This document shows, piece by piece, positions 8,884-17,495 of a stretch of DNA of 64,000 bases. This DNA comes from Haloarchaeobius salinus. Its GTDB lineage: Archaea > Halobacteriota > Halobacteria > Halobacteriales > Natrialbaceae. The stretch covers positions 1-64,000 of the forward strand of contig NZ_JANHAU010000001.1 of the NCBI RefSeq assembly GCF_024464185.1, written 5' to 3'. The stretch's first letter is position 1. Each line of letters opens with the position of its first letter. A model generated the notes under the pieces. That model searched no databases. It saw only the letters and a list, made by a program, of their open reading frames with translations, and was not told the DNA's origin. A program made the translations under genes and the position numbers.

Positions 8884-10014
8884 CTACAGCCGGTCGAGCA
8901 CGGCTTCCCGGTCGTACTCGAGCGTCAGCTCCCGCGACCGGCCGCGACCCTCGACCTCGGCGTACTCCGTCTCGACGATGCCGAGGTCGTCGAGCTTGTT
9001 GACGATCTCCGAGTACCGCGTGTAGCCGAGCCCGGTGCGCTCGTGGAACGTCTCGTACACGTCGCCGGCGCGTTCGCCCTCGCACTCGGCGATGACCTCG
9101 ACGAGGGCGAGCTCGGACTCGCTCAGGCCCTCCAGCGAGCGCCGGAGGTGGACGTACTTCGACTTCTCGTAGGCGGCTTTGACGTCCTGCTCCTCGACCG
9201 TGCGGGCGGCGCGCATCTCGGCGTGGAGGCCGGCCCGTCGGAGCAGGTCGATGCCGACGCGGAGATCGCCCGTCTCGGCGGTGAACTCGGCGACGAGGTC
9301 GAGTATCGGTGCCGGGATCACGTCGTCCTGGAAGCCGCGTTTGACGCGCTCGCGGAGGATCTCGACGATTTCGCCCTCGTCGTACGGCGGGAAGTAGATG
9401 TCCTCGGGGCGGAAGACGGACTGCACGCGGGAGTCCAGTTCGTCCATCACGTCGAGGTTCGGGTCCGACGAGATGACGATGACGCCGATGCGCGCGCCGG
9501 AGTGCTCCTCGTGGGCCCGGAGCAGCGAGTACAGCGTGTCGGAGGCCTCGCTCTCGTAGAACAGGTAGTTCACGTCGTCGAGCGCGACGACGAGCACCTC
9601 GTCCTCGTCGACGAGACGCTCGGTCACCTGCGAGAACAGCTTCTTGAACGAGATGCCCGACGCGGGCGGCTCGTAGTCGAACATCCCCTCGAACAGCCGG
9701 GAGAACACCGAGTAGCGCGTCGCGTTCATCTGGCAGTTCACCCGGACGGTGCGCACGTCGCTGGTCTCGGCCTGGAGCTCCGAGAAGAGCTTCTGGACGG
9801 CCGTGGTCTTCCCGGTGCCGGGCGGCCCACGGACGACGGCGTTGAGGGGCCGGGACCCCCGGACTGCGGGACGGAGGACGTACTGCAGGCTCTGGGTCTG
9901 GGTCTCGCGGTGTTTGAACGTCTCGGGGACGTAGTCGATCTCGAACACCCGCTCGTTGCGGAAGACCGACTCGTCCCAGCCCAACATTCCCTCGTCTGGA
10001 GGGTCCTCAGCCAT
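8884..10014 (-). CDS. Orc1/Cdc6-type replication initiator
   Basis: The 376-residue AAA+ ATPase has Walker A GPPGTGKTT near the N-terminus, Walker B VVALDDVNYLFY, and a C-terminal winged-helix domain (SELALVEVIAECEGE, then GLGYTRYSEIVNKLDDLGI). Orc1/Cdc6 proteins bind origin repeats and load MCM. The ATG at 10014 is preferred over the in-frame GTG at 10026, because the box CTAAGTAC (about 10037-10044) places the transcript start at the ATG. Haloarchaea carry many Orc paralogues and only some fire origins. I see no origin-recognition-box repeats in the adjoining gaps, so this may be a non-origin paralogue. Confidence 0.93.
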   Translation of the reverse strand: MAEDPPDEGMLGWDESVFRNERVFEIDYVPETFKHRETQTQSLQYVLRPAVRGSRPLNAVVRGPPGTGKTTAVQKLFSELQAETSDVRTVRVNCQMNATRYSVFSRLFEGMFDYEPPASGISFKKLFSQVTERLVDEDEVLVVALDDVNYLFYESEASDTLYSLLRAHEEHSGARIGVIVISSDPNLDVMDELDSRVQSVFRPEDIYFPPYDEGEIVEILRERVKRGFQDDVIPAPILDLVAEFTAETGDLRVGIDLLRRAGLHAEMRAARTVEEQDVKAAYEKSKYVHLRRSLEGLSESELALVEVIAECEGERAGDVYETFHERTGLGYTRYSEIVNKLDDLGIVETEYAEVEGRGRSRELTLEYDREAVLDRL

Positions 10015-10112
10015 CACTTTCACCACGCTACGCCGAGTACTTAGTCCTTCGGCAGACTCGCGTCAGACGCACGAATTCGGCCGCGGCGGCTGACGTGGGG
10101 TCGTCGCCGTCG

Positions 10113-10274
10113 TCAGTGCATCTCCGTCATGTTGCTCTTGATATCGCCCTCGTTCATCGACATCCCGTGGACGTTCTGGGCGTGCTCCCTGACCATCGAG
10201 ACGATCTCGCCCTCGTCCTCGGAGCGTACTTCGAACGAACAGTCCGCCAGGCTACATTCGAATGCTTTCACCAT
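10113..10274 (-). CDS. DUF1059 small protein
   Basis: The 53-residue product MVKAFECSLADC... has the DUF1059 pattern: two cysteines near the N-terminus (CSLADC), a region of acidic residues, and VREHAQNVHGM near the middle. The function of the family is unknown. The Cys and His spacing hints at metal binding. The start at 10274 fits the family length, and the upstream extension to 10307 is unlike it. It is a single gene between the Orc and MutS-like genes. Confidence 0.85.
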   Translation of the reverse strand: MVKAFECSLADCSFEVRSEDEGEIVSMVREHAQNVHGMSMNEGDIKSNMTEMH

Positions 10275-10388
10275 GGACGGGAGGACGCGAGCCCGGCCCT
10301 TGGACATGTACCACCTAGCCGACCGGTAACGCGCGGTGACTCGGTGCGGGAGCCATAAGCCGGCGTTACCATCGTCACCGTGGCTCCC

Positions 10389-12362
10389 TTACTCGAACTT
10401 CTCCAGCAGCCGGTCGTAGAACGCGGCATCGGACTCGCCGGCGAGCTTCTCGACGATGAGCTCGGGCGTCGAGCGCGCGAGGTGGTCCTTCACGGGCGAG
10501 CGGTTCACGACGAGCTCGCCGTCGACCAGCCCGACGGCCTCGATGCCGTCGACGGTCACCTCGAAGTTCGCGGTCTCGCGTATCTCGCCGGCGAGGTGTG
10601 AGACGAACACCGCCGACGCGCCGTTCTCCTCGAGCGCCTCGAGGATGCCCGCGATGATCTTCGCCGACGCACCGGGCTCGGTGATGGACTCCAGCTCGTC
10701 GACGAGCACCAGCGAGTCCGCGCCGCCGCCGGCCACGTCGGCGAACTCCCGTACCGTGGACTCGAACGCGCCCGCATCCAGCGTTCCCTGTGTCTTCGCG
10801 TGGTAGTGCAGCGACGAGAACCGCTGGAGCCGCACCGAGTCCGCGGGCACGGGCAGGCCCATCTGCGCGAGGACGACGACGCTCGCCACGAGGTCGAGCG
10901 TCGACGTCTTCCCACCCGAGTTGACACCCGAGAGCAGTGCGACGCCGTCGATGCCGTAGTCCACCGGGTCGACCTCGTCGTGGGCCACGTCGAGCAGGAG
11001 CGACCGCCCGCCCTCGATGTCGATGCCCGAGCCGTCGAAGGTGGGGAGCGTGCAGTCGTAATCGGCCGCGAAGCGCGCGACCGCGAGCGCCACGTCGAGT
11101 TCGAGCGCCGCGCCCACGAGCGCCTCCGCGTCGGGACGTCGGTCCGCGAGCTCGTCGGCAAGCTCGCGCTTCAGCCGCGTCTCGCGGCGCTCCTTCGCCG
11201 CGTTCAGGTCCTCGCGAAGCCGCGAGACGACGGCCTCCTCGTGGTCGACGGGGTACGTCGGCTCGTCGCCGAACGCGCGCCGGGCGACCTCGGCCTCGCC
11301 CGTGTCGAGGTCGAGGCTCTCGACGAGGTGGTCCCGCGCCGCGTCGACCGCGTCGGCGTACTCGTCGGCGAGCTCCCGCGAGAGCAGCGAGTCGACCCCG
11401 GCCCCGCGCTCGACCAGCGAGAGCAGGTCCGCCCCCTCGATGGTCACGTCGCGCTCCTCGATGGCCTCCCGCAGCCGGTCGTTGGCGACGTTCTCGGCCA
11501 TGCCGACCGCCGCGTCGAGGTCGTCGAGTGCGGTCGCGAGCCGGTCGACCTCCGTGTCGCCCGCGATGCCGCCGTCCTCGGCCAGCCCCGAGAGCCCCCT
11601 CTCCAGGTCGTCGAGGTCGCAGGGCGCGTCCAGCCCCGCCGCGCGATGCACCGCGATGGCCGCCCGGATGCGGTCCCGGTTCGTCGCGAAGAACGCCAAT
11701 GCGCGCTCCGGGACGACCTCCACGGGGGTCGACAGCGCGTTCGGTTCGACCCGCACGTCGCCCTCGACCTCGACGCCGGCGAACGTCTCGTCGAGTGCGA
11801 CGACCGTCGAGTACCCGCGGGCGAGGTCCGCCAGCCCCCGCGCGTCGTCGACGACCTCGACCGGGAGTTCGGGGATCGCCTCCCGAGCCCGGGCGTACGT
11901 CTCGCCGTCGGTCGTCGCCAGACAGCGGTCCCGCACGGACACGTCGTGGGGCTCCCGGAGCGGTTCGACCCCCGCAAGCGCTTCGAGCACGTCGTCGCTC
12001 ACCTCGCGCTCCATCGCGCGCTCCGTGAACTCCCGTACCTCGTCGATGCGCGAGTGCGCCGCGCTCGGGTAGAACGTCTCCATCCGCTTGGCCCCGTAGT
12101 CGGTGACGGTTCGCGCTTTCAACTCGTCGAGCATCGCCCGGTACACCTCGCGGACGCGGTCCGTCGCGAGGAACCCCCCGGGGTCGTCGTGTTCGGTCCG
12201 GATGGCCGCCCGCGCGATGCGAGCGGCCCGCCCCTCGGAGACGCCCGGTGCACGCGAGAGCGTCGCCACGTCGCCTGCCCGCAGTGCCGCCTCGGGGTCG
12301 TCGAGTTCGGCCAGCGCGTCGGCCGTCTTCGCGCCGACGCCCGGTATCGCCGACAGTTCCAT
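10389..12362 (-). CDS. MutS-family ATPase with N-terminal helix-hairpin-helix
   Basis: The 657-residue protein starts with tandem helix-hairpin-helix motifs (IPGVGAKTADALAEL at 6-20, then APGVSEGRAARIA at 38-50). A long helical lever or clamp region follows (about 100-430), and then a MutS ATPase: Walker A GVNSGGKTS (479-487), a signature STV/REF region near 535, Walker B LVLVDELES (551-559) and FVSHL. The N-terminal mismatch-recognition domain of MutS1 is absent, so it resembles the archaeal MutS-like/MutS2 side of the family rather than classical mismatch repair. DNA junction binding is inferred from the HhH. It is monocistronic, with a TATA-like GCTTTTTCGCC about 30 bp upstream. Confidence 0.88.
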   Translation of the reverse strand: MELSAIPGVGAKTADALAELDDPEAALRAGDVATLSRAPGVSEGRAARIARAAIRTEHDDPGGFLATDRVREVYRAMLDELKARTVTDYGAKRMETFYPSAAHSRIDEVREFTERAMEREVSDDVLEALAGVEPLREPHDVSVRDRCLATTDGETYARAREAIPELPVEVVDDARGLADLARGYSTVVALDETFAGVEVEGDVRVEPNALSTPVEVVPERALAFFATNRDRIRAAIAVHRAAGLDAPCDLDDLERGLSGLAEDGGIAGDTEVDRLATALDDLDAAVGMAENVANDRLREAIEERDVTIEGADLLSLVERGAGVDSLLSRELADEYADAVDAARDHLVESLDLDTGEAEVARRAFGDEPTYPVDHEEAVVSRLREDLNAAKERRETRLKRELADELADRRPDAEALVGAALELDVALAVARFAADYDCTLPTFDGSGIDIEGGRSLLLDVAHDEVDPVDYGIDGVALLSGVNSGGKTSTLDLVASVVVLAQMGLPVPADSVRLQRFSSLHYHAKTQGTLDAGAFESTVREFADVAGGGADSLVLVDELESITEPGASAKIIAGILEALEENGASAVFVSHLAGEIRETANFEVTVDGIEAVGLVDGELVVNRSPVKDHLARSTPELIVEKLAGESDAAFYDRLLEKFE

Positions 12363-12457
12363 CGCGTTCCCCTATCCGGGGCTAGGCGAAAAAGCTCCCG
12401 ACCGGTGGGGAGACACCGGGACACAGACGTTTCACCCCTCAGCACGAACCCACACCC

Positions 12458-13009
12458 ATGCACGAGAACACGGTCCGCGAGGCGTTCCCGGAACTCGACG
12501 CCATCGCGGACGACGACCTCCGTACCGGCGTCGTCGACGCGTGGGCCACCGCGATGACGGACAACGGAGTGGAGGACCTCGCCGGGGTACCGTGGCTGCC
12601 GCCGGTCCAGCGCGACCTCGCTCTCGACGACGAGTCCCTCGTCGACCACGTCCGCGAGGTCACGGCCTGCGCGCTCGCCCTCGCGGAGACGCTCCTCGAC
12701 CACCGGCAGGTCGACATCTCGCTCGACACCGTCCTCGCGGGAGCGCTCGTCCACGACGTGAGCAAGCTCGCCGAGTTCGACGGGATGGACGCGACCGCGG
12801 TGTACGACCTGCTCGGGCACCCCTACTACGGCGTCCACCTCGTCGCGCGGGCCGGGCTGCCGGTCGAACTCGCCCACGTCGCCCTCTCGCACACCCACCG
12901 GACGACCGTCGAGCCGGCGACGCTCGAAGCGACCATCGTGGCCCACGCCGACGCCGTCGCGGCGGCGGCCATCCGCTCGCGTGCGACCGACGACCTGCGG
13001 ACGGTGTGA
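12458..13009 (+). CDS. HD-domain phosphohydrolase
   Basis: The 183-residue protein has the HD signature: LLDHRQVDISLDTVLAGALVHD with the metal-binding HD in LVHDVSKL, and later histidines in GHPYYGVHLV and LSHTHRTT. HD proteins hydrolyse phosphate esters such as nucleotides, and the substrate here cannot be told. It is divergent from the MutS-like gene, with 95 bp between the starts. The next gene follows 66 bp later on the same strand. Confidence 0.85.
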   Translation: MHENTVREAFPELDAIADDDLRTGVVDAWATAMTDNGVEDLAGVPWLPPVQRDLALDDESLVDHVREVTACALALAETLLDHRQVDISLDTVLAGALVHDVSKLAEFDGMDATAVYDLLGHPYYGVHLVARAGLPVELAHVALSHTHRTTVEPATLEATIVAHADAVAAAAIRSRATDDLRTV

Positions 13010-13075
13010 GACTGCCGTGCCCCGCCCACCCACACCTGCGGGACGGTTTTTGACTCGCCCCTGCTTTCTCGGGAC

Positions 13076-14161
13076 ATGACCGAAACCACGCACGACACCG
13101 ACGCCCTCGAATCCGTCCTCGCGGCCGAACTCGACGCTGACGTCACCGGCGTCGAGACGCTCTCGGACGGGCTCAACCTCGTGCTCGCCGTCTCGACACC
13201 GGCACAGGAGTACGTCGTTCGCCGACCGAACAAGCTCCGCGACCGGGCCTACATCAACGCGCTCCACGACGAGTACGGCGTGATGGAACGGCTCCACGAC
13301 ACGCCCCTACCGACGCCGGAGCCGGTGCTGTACTGCGACGACCCGTCGATACTGGACGGCGCGTTCTTCGTCATCCCACGCGTGCCGGGCGAAGTCGTCC
13401 CCCTCGGCTCGGACCTGCCCGAACGGTTCCGACATCCGGCGGCGAGACGACAGCTCGCCCACACGCTCGTCGACACCCTCGCAGACGTCCACGCGCTCGA
13501 CCCCGAGCAGTTCGAGGGCGTGTGCGACAGCCGAACCCCGCGCGAGCAGGTCCAGAACGGCCTCGACCGGCTCGACGAGGCCACGGCGGTGACCGGCCGC
13601 GAGTTCGCCCGGCTCCGGGCCCTCGGCGAGTGGCTCATCGGGAACGCGCCCGAAGACCCGGAGACGACGCTCGTCCACGGCGACTTCCGCCCCGGAAACA
13701 TCCTGTTCGCGGGCGAGGAGACGCCGGAGATAACCAGCGTCCTCGACTGGGAGGCCGCGCTCCTTGGCGACCCCCTGGTCGAGCTCGGCTACCTCCTGCT
13801 GCGCTGGGGCGACGCGGACGACCCGACACCGTCGCTCGACGGCATCGTGGAGCGCTACCCCGAGCACGAGCAGACGGTCGCACACCTCCGCGAGCAGAAC
13901 GAACGCGGGCTCGCGCCGTTCACGACCGACCCCGGAAGCCCGACCCGGCGGGAGCTGGTCGACCGGTACGAGGAGCGGACGGGTCGGACGTTCGAACACG
14001 AGCGGTTCTACCGGGTGCAGGCGGCGTTCTCGCTCGCGTCGGTCTGGGTGGATCTGCACCGCTACCGGGTCGAACACGACGAGGACTCCGATTTCGAGCC
14101 GTTCATCGACCACATGACGCTGCTCGCGGAGGGCGTCGTCGACGGCGAACGGCCGCTGTAG
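13076..14161 (+). CDS. aminoglycoside/choline-kinase-like phosphotransferase (APH family)
   Basis: The 361-residue protein has the protein-kinase-like fold of the APH family. The catalytic loop LVHGDFRPGNILF and the metal-binding VLDWEAALLGDPLVELGY are both present, and the N-terminal lobe has a YVVRRPNK lysine. Members phosphorylate small molecules. In archaea they are generic phosphotransferases, often with an acyl-CoA dehydrogenase, but no such gene lies nearby, so the substrate is unknown. A TATA-like GGTTTTTGACT sits about 35 bp before the ATG. Confidence 0.88.
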   Translation: MTETTHDTDALESVLAAELDADVTGVETLSDGLNLVLAVSTPAQEYVVRRPNKLRDRAYINALHDEYGVMERLHDTPLPTPEPVLYCDDPSILDGAFFVIPRVPGEVVPLGSDLPERFRHPAARRQLAHTLVDTLADVHALDPEQFEGVCDSRTPREQVQNGLDRLDEATAVTGREFARLRALGEWLIGNAPEDPETTLVHGDFRPGNILFAGEETPEITSVLDWEAALLGDPLVELGYLLLRWGDADDPTPSLDGIVERYPEHEQTVAHLREQNERGLAPFTTDPGSPTRRELVDRYEERTGRTFEHERFYRVQAAFSLASVWVDLHRYRVEHDEDSDFEPFIDHMTLLAEGVVDGERPL

Positions 14162-14181
14162 AAGAGTCGAACGCCCGAGAG

Positions 14182-16743
14182 TCAGACCGCGACGGTCGCG
14201 TTCGCGTCCGTCCCGTTCCAGCGCGCCGACCCCTCGGCCGGCCACTCGTCGTCGGTGCCCGCGAGTTCGTCGTGGTTCACCTCGTAGATGGTCACCTGGT
14301 CGTTCTCGAAGGCGACCGAGATGCCGTCGTGGTGGTGGAACTGACGGATGTCACCGCCGTACAGCTCGTTGGCGCGCGGCCCGACGTAGATGTACTGCAC
14401 GTCGTGCTCGCGGAGCGCGCTGGTCGCGTTCGCCCAGGTGCCGGTGTAGATGTCGTCGACCTGCTCCATCCGATGCAGGTAGGCCTCGCCGCCGCGGTAG
14501 TTGACCTGGTGGTCCCAGCCGAGGACGGTCGGGAGCCCGGTCAGCGTCGCCGCCGGCGTTATCCAGTCGTACTCGACGTAGATTCCCTCCGGGTCGTCGG
14601 GCACCGGCGTGTCGACGGGTTCGACGATGACGGGGCGGCCCTCCCGGTCGTCGAGCCAGTGGATGGCATCCATCTGGCTGGCCTTCCAGCGCTCGTGGGT
14701 GCCGACCCCGTCGATGGTCGCGGGCGCGCCGTCGTCGTAGGGCGCTTTCACCTCGTCGGCGAACGCCAGCGCGACGAACGGCGTGCTGGTGAGGACGACG
14801 GCGATGGCGAGGACGGCGACACCGAGGGTGGCGAGCGTCGACCGGGTACGAGAGCCGCCGTCGGTCGCCGTCGTCGTGTCCGCGTGGGTGTGCGGCCCGG
14901 CGTCGTCGGTGGGTGCCGACTCGGGGCTGTCGCTGTCCGTGGGCGACTCGCTGGCGAGGACGTCCCACGCCTCCGAGAGCACGAGCGCGGTGATACCGCC
15001 GGCACCGGCGGCGGCGAGCGTCCAGCCCTGCACCGCGACCTTCAGCGTGGTGTTCCAGCGCGGCAGGCTGTACGGCGCGACGCGGGCGTGTATCACCTCG
15101 AACGAGAGCAGGAGCCCGACGCCCGCGACGACGAGGACGGCCTCGAAGCCCACGCGGTCGGTGCGGACGAGCCACCACATCCCGAGGATGATGGGGCCGA
15201 CGACCGCGAACACCGCGAAGTCGACGACGTGGACGAGCACCGCGCCGATGGCGAGGAGACCGACCGCGCCGGCCAGCGAGGCCCAGCTCGGGAGCCCCTT
15301 CACTTCGGGCCAGCTGCGGTAGACGACGAAGCCGGCGAACAGCGCCATGATGCCGCCGTAGATGACGAGGAACGGCGCGAGCCCGGTTCTGGGTGGCAGG
15401 AAGCCGATGCCGTCGTTCGTCGGCACGTTCCCGAAGACGAGGAACGGGGAGGCGAGCGCGACGCCGAGGACGCCGACGAGCGCGGCGAACACGCCCGCGA
15501 GGACGACGCGCCATATTTCGGCCCCCAGGCGGCGAGCGAGCGGCGCGTCGCCGGTGGGACCCGGGTCGTAGTGGAGGCGCTCACCGAGCTCGCCGGGCAG
15601 CAGCGTCGCCGGGTGTGCGTCCGCGGCGGCCATCGCCAGCCACGCGAGCCCGACCGCGGACGGGAGCGACCAGGTGTTCATGAAGCCGAAGACGCCCGCG
15701 ATGAGCCCGATACCGCCGTAGACGAGCCCGAGCCGGCGAAGCCGGTGCTCGGCGGGCGTGAGGTAGTACGCCAGCGCGAGCGCGGCGGCGACGAGGATGT
15801 AGCCGTTCGCGAGCGCGTGGCCGTGCAGGTCGGACTTGATGAACGAGTAGAGCGGGAACTCCTGGAGCGTACCGGGGACGACGTAGCGGGTGAACCACCA
15901 GCCCCAGGGCTCGAGGTGGCCCATCTCCCCTATCGCCGCCCGCATCGCCCCGTCCATCGTGTCGATGCCGTCGTCGCCCATGAAGAACCGGCTGGCGATG
16001 AAGCCGAAGGCGGGCTGGCCGTACTCGACGGCGAGGTCGATGGGGAGCGCACCGAACACCAGCCGGACGAACGTCGTGAGCGCGCCCGCGACGGCGACGA
16101 AGAACACGCCGAACGTGCCGCCGAGGCGGTACGAGCGGTCGCGCAGCGACGTGACCGTCCCGACCAGCCCGTAGGCGGCGACGACGAGCATCGCGTAGAA
16201 CGCCGGGATACCGAGGTTGAACGCGTAACGGGCGGGCGTGTCGGTGAGCATCGCCATCATCGCGACCTGCATCTGGGTGCCGTAGTAGTACCGGAGCGGC
16301 TCGCCGGCGAACCAGAAGTCCTCGGGCGGGAGCGCACTCGCCCGGAGCAGCGACTTCACCAGCCCGAAGTGGAGGAACTGCTCGCCGCCGACGGGCGTGA
16401 TGCCGGCGTTGTACGCGCGGAACGTGGTCAGGAACAGGAACCCGAGCGCGAAGACGACGTAGCTGCCGGCGACGCCACGCCAGTCCGGCTCGACGCCACG
16501 GTAGACGGCGAGCCCGGAGGCCAGTACGACGACCGCGAGGCTGGCGAACACGGTGAGGGATCCGAACGTCGCCTGACCGAGCCAGAAGACGAGGAGGACG
16601 GTCGGGAGCAGTGCGGCGGGAATCGCGAACGCGGCCCCGCGTCGGGGGAACTGGCGGAACACCACCGCTGCCAGGGGGGCACCGACGACGGCGAGGGCGG
16701 CGAACACGAGGAGCCACTTCGCGACGATGAACACCTCGAACAT
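14182..16743 (-). CDS. DUF2298 multi-spanning membrane protein
   Basis: The product (853 residues from this start) consists of repeated hydrophobic segments separated by short loops and ends in a soluble C-terminal region. It has the features of the DUF2298 (Chlor_Arch_YYY) family: FWFAGEPLRYYYGTQMQVAMM, an aromatic motif SFIKSDLHGHALANGY and a late YVEYDWITPAATLTGLP. The family resembles membrane glycosyltransferases of the GT-C type, and its substrate is not known. The ATG at 16743 (MFEVFIV) is chosen because a TATA-like GGTTTACGCC lies about 30 bp upstream. The ATG at 16764 is too close to that box. It is convergent with the APH gene. Confidence 0.9.
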   Translation of the reverse strand: MFEVFIVAKWLLVFAALAVVGAPLAAVVFRQFPRRGAAFAIPAALLPTVLLVFWLGQATFGSLTVFASLAVVVLASGLAVYRGVEPDWRGVAGSYVVFALGFLFLTTFRAYNAGITPVGGEQFLHFGLVKSLLRASALPPEDFWFAGEPLRYYYGTQMQVAMMAMLTDTPARYAFNLGIPAFYAMLVVAAYGLVGTVTSLRDRSYRLGGTFGVFFVAVAGALTTFVRLVFGALPIDLAVEYGQPAFGFIASRFFMGDDGIDTMDGAMRAAIGEMGHLEPWGWWFTRYVVPGTLQEFPLYSFIKSDLHGHALANGYILVAAALALAYYLTPAEHRLRRLGLVYGGIGLIAGVFGFMNTWSLPSAVGLAWLAMAAADAHPATLLPGELGERLHYDPGPTGDAPLARRLGAEIWRVVLAGVFAALVGVLGVALASPFLVFGNVPTNDGIGFLPPRTGLAPFLVIYGGIMALFAGFVVYRSWPEVKGLPSWASLAGAVGLLAIGAVLVHVVDFAVFAVVGPIILGMWWLVRTDRVGFEAVLVVAGVGLLLSFEVIHARVAPYSLPRWNTTLKVAVQGWTLAAAGAGGITALVLSEAWDVLASESPTDSDSPESAPTDDAGPHTHADTTTATDGGSRTRSTLATLGVAVLAIAVVLTSTPFVALAFADEVKAPYDDGAPATIDGVGTHERWKASQMDAIHWLDDREGRPVIVEPVDTPVPDDPEGIYVEYDWITPAATLTGLPTVLGWDHQVNYRGGEAYLHRMEQVDDIYTGTWANATSALREHDVQYIYVGPRANELYGGDIRQFHHHDGISVAFENDQVTIYEVNHDELAGTDDEWPAEGSARWNGTDANATVAV

Positions 16744-16806
16744 ACGTACGAACCCACTGCCCATCCGGCGTAAACCTTCTGGAGTCCGCAGTCGGGTAGC
16801 CGGGTC

Positions 16807-17442
16807 CTACTCCCGGTAGCCGGTGTCGCCGTCGCAGACCACGACCGGGCCGTCGTCGGTCAGCCGCACCTCCGACACCGCACAGTTGCCCTGATCGTGC
16901 TCCGTGAGTGCGGTGACGAGGTCCTGTCCGCGGAGGTGGCCGAGCAGGACGTACAGCGGGCCGCCGTGGGTGACCACCGCGACCGTCCCACCGTCGGGAA
17001 CCCCGGCGACGAGCCGGGCCCACGCGTCCAGCACGCGTTCCCGTGCCGCGAGCAGCGACTCGCCCCCCTCGGGTTCGGTCCGTGCCGCCTCGACGCCGAC
17101 CTTGTGGACCGCGAACTCCGGGTGGCCCTCGAACAGCGCCTCGTAGGAGAGCCCCTGATACACCCCGAAGCTCCGCTCGCGCCAGCCGCGGTCGTAGTCG
17201 ACCGGACAGTCGACGCACCGGGCCACGTGCCGCGCCGTCTCGCGGGTCCGCCGGAGGTCCGAGGCGACCAGCCGGTCCACGTCGTAGCTGTCGGCGAGGT
17301 GGCCCCCCAGCCGTCGGGCCTGCTCGCGCCCCGCGTCGGTCAGCGAGGTCGGGGCCCAGCCCTGGATGCGTCGCTCGCGGTTCCACGTCGTCTCGCCGTG
17401 GCGTGCCAGCACCACCGTCGCGTCGTCGGCGACCGACTCCAT
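16807..17442 (-). CDS. histidine phosphatase (phosphoglycerate mutase-like)
   Basis: The 211-residue protein has the branch-1 histidine phosphatase signature VVLARHGETTWN near the N-terminus, the second RRTRETA arginine region, a WRERSFGVYQGLSYE acid region and the C-terminal catalytic VVTHGGPL. Members include cofactor-dependent phosphoglycerate mutases, alpha-ribazole phosphatases and broad phosphatases. Residues alone do not fix the substrate. The ATG at 17442 gives the family length. It follows the tatCo gene on the same strand by 53 bp and may be read through from it. Confidence 0.88.
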   Translation of the reverse strand: MESVADDATVVLARHGETTWNRERRIQGWAPTSLTDAGREQARRLGGHLADSYDVDRLVASDLRRTRETARHVARCVDCPVDYDRGWRERSFGVYQGLSYEALFEGHPEFAVHKVGVEAARTEPEGGESLLAARERVLDAWARLVAGVPDGGTVAVVTHGGPLYVLLGHLRGQDLVTALTEHDQGNCAVSEVRLTDDGPVVVCDGDTGYRE

Positions 17443-17495
17443 ACTGGATGGTGGTCCGGAGCGGAGAAGTGTGTACCGCCTCCAGTCGGACGGTC

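Noticed and set aside
13522-16773. Open frame of over 1,000 codons on the plus strand across the kinase-like and DUF2298 genes
   Set aside because: It runs through the ends of two well-supported genes and is rich in Arg, Gly and Pro. This is a GC-driven shadow.
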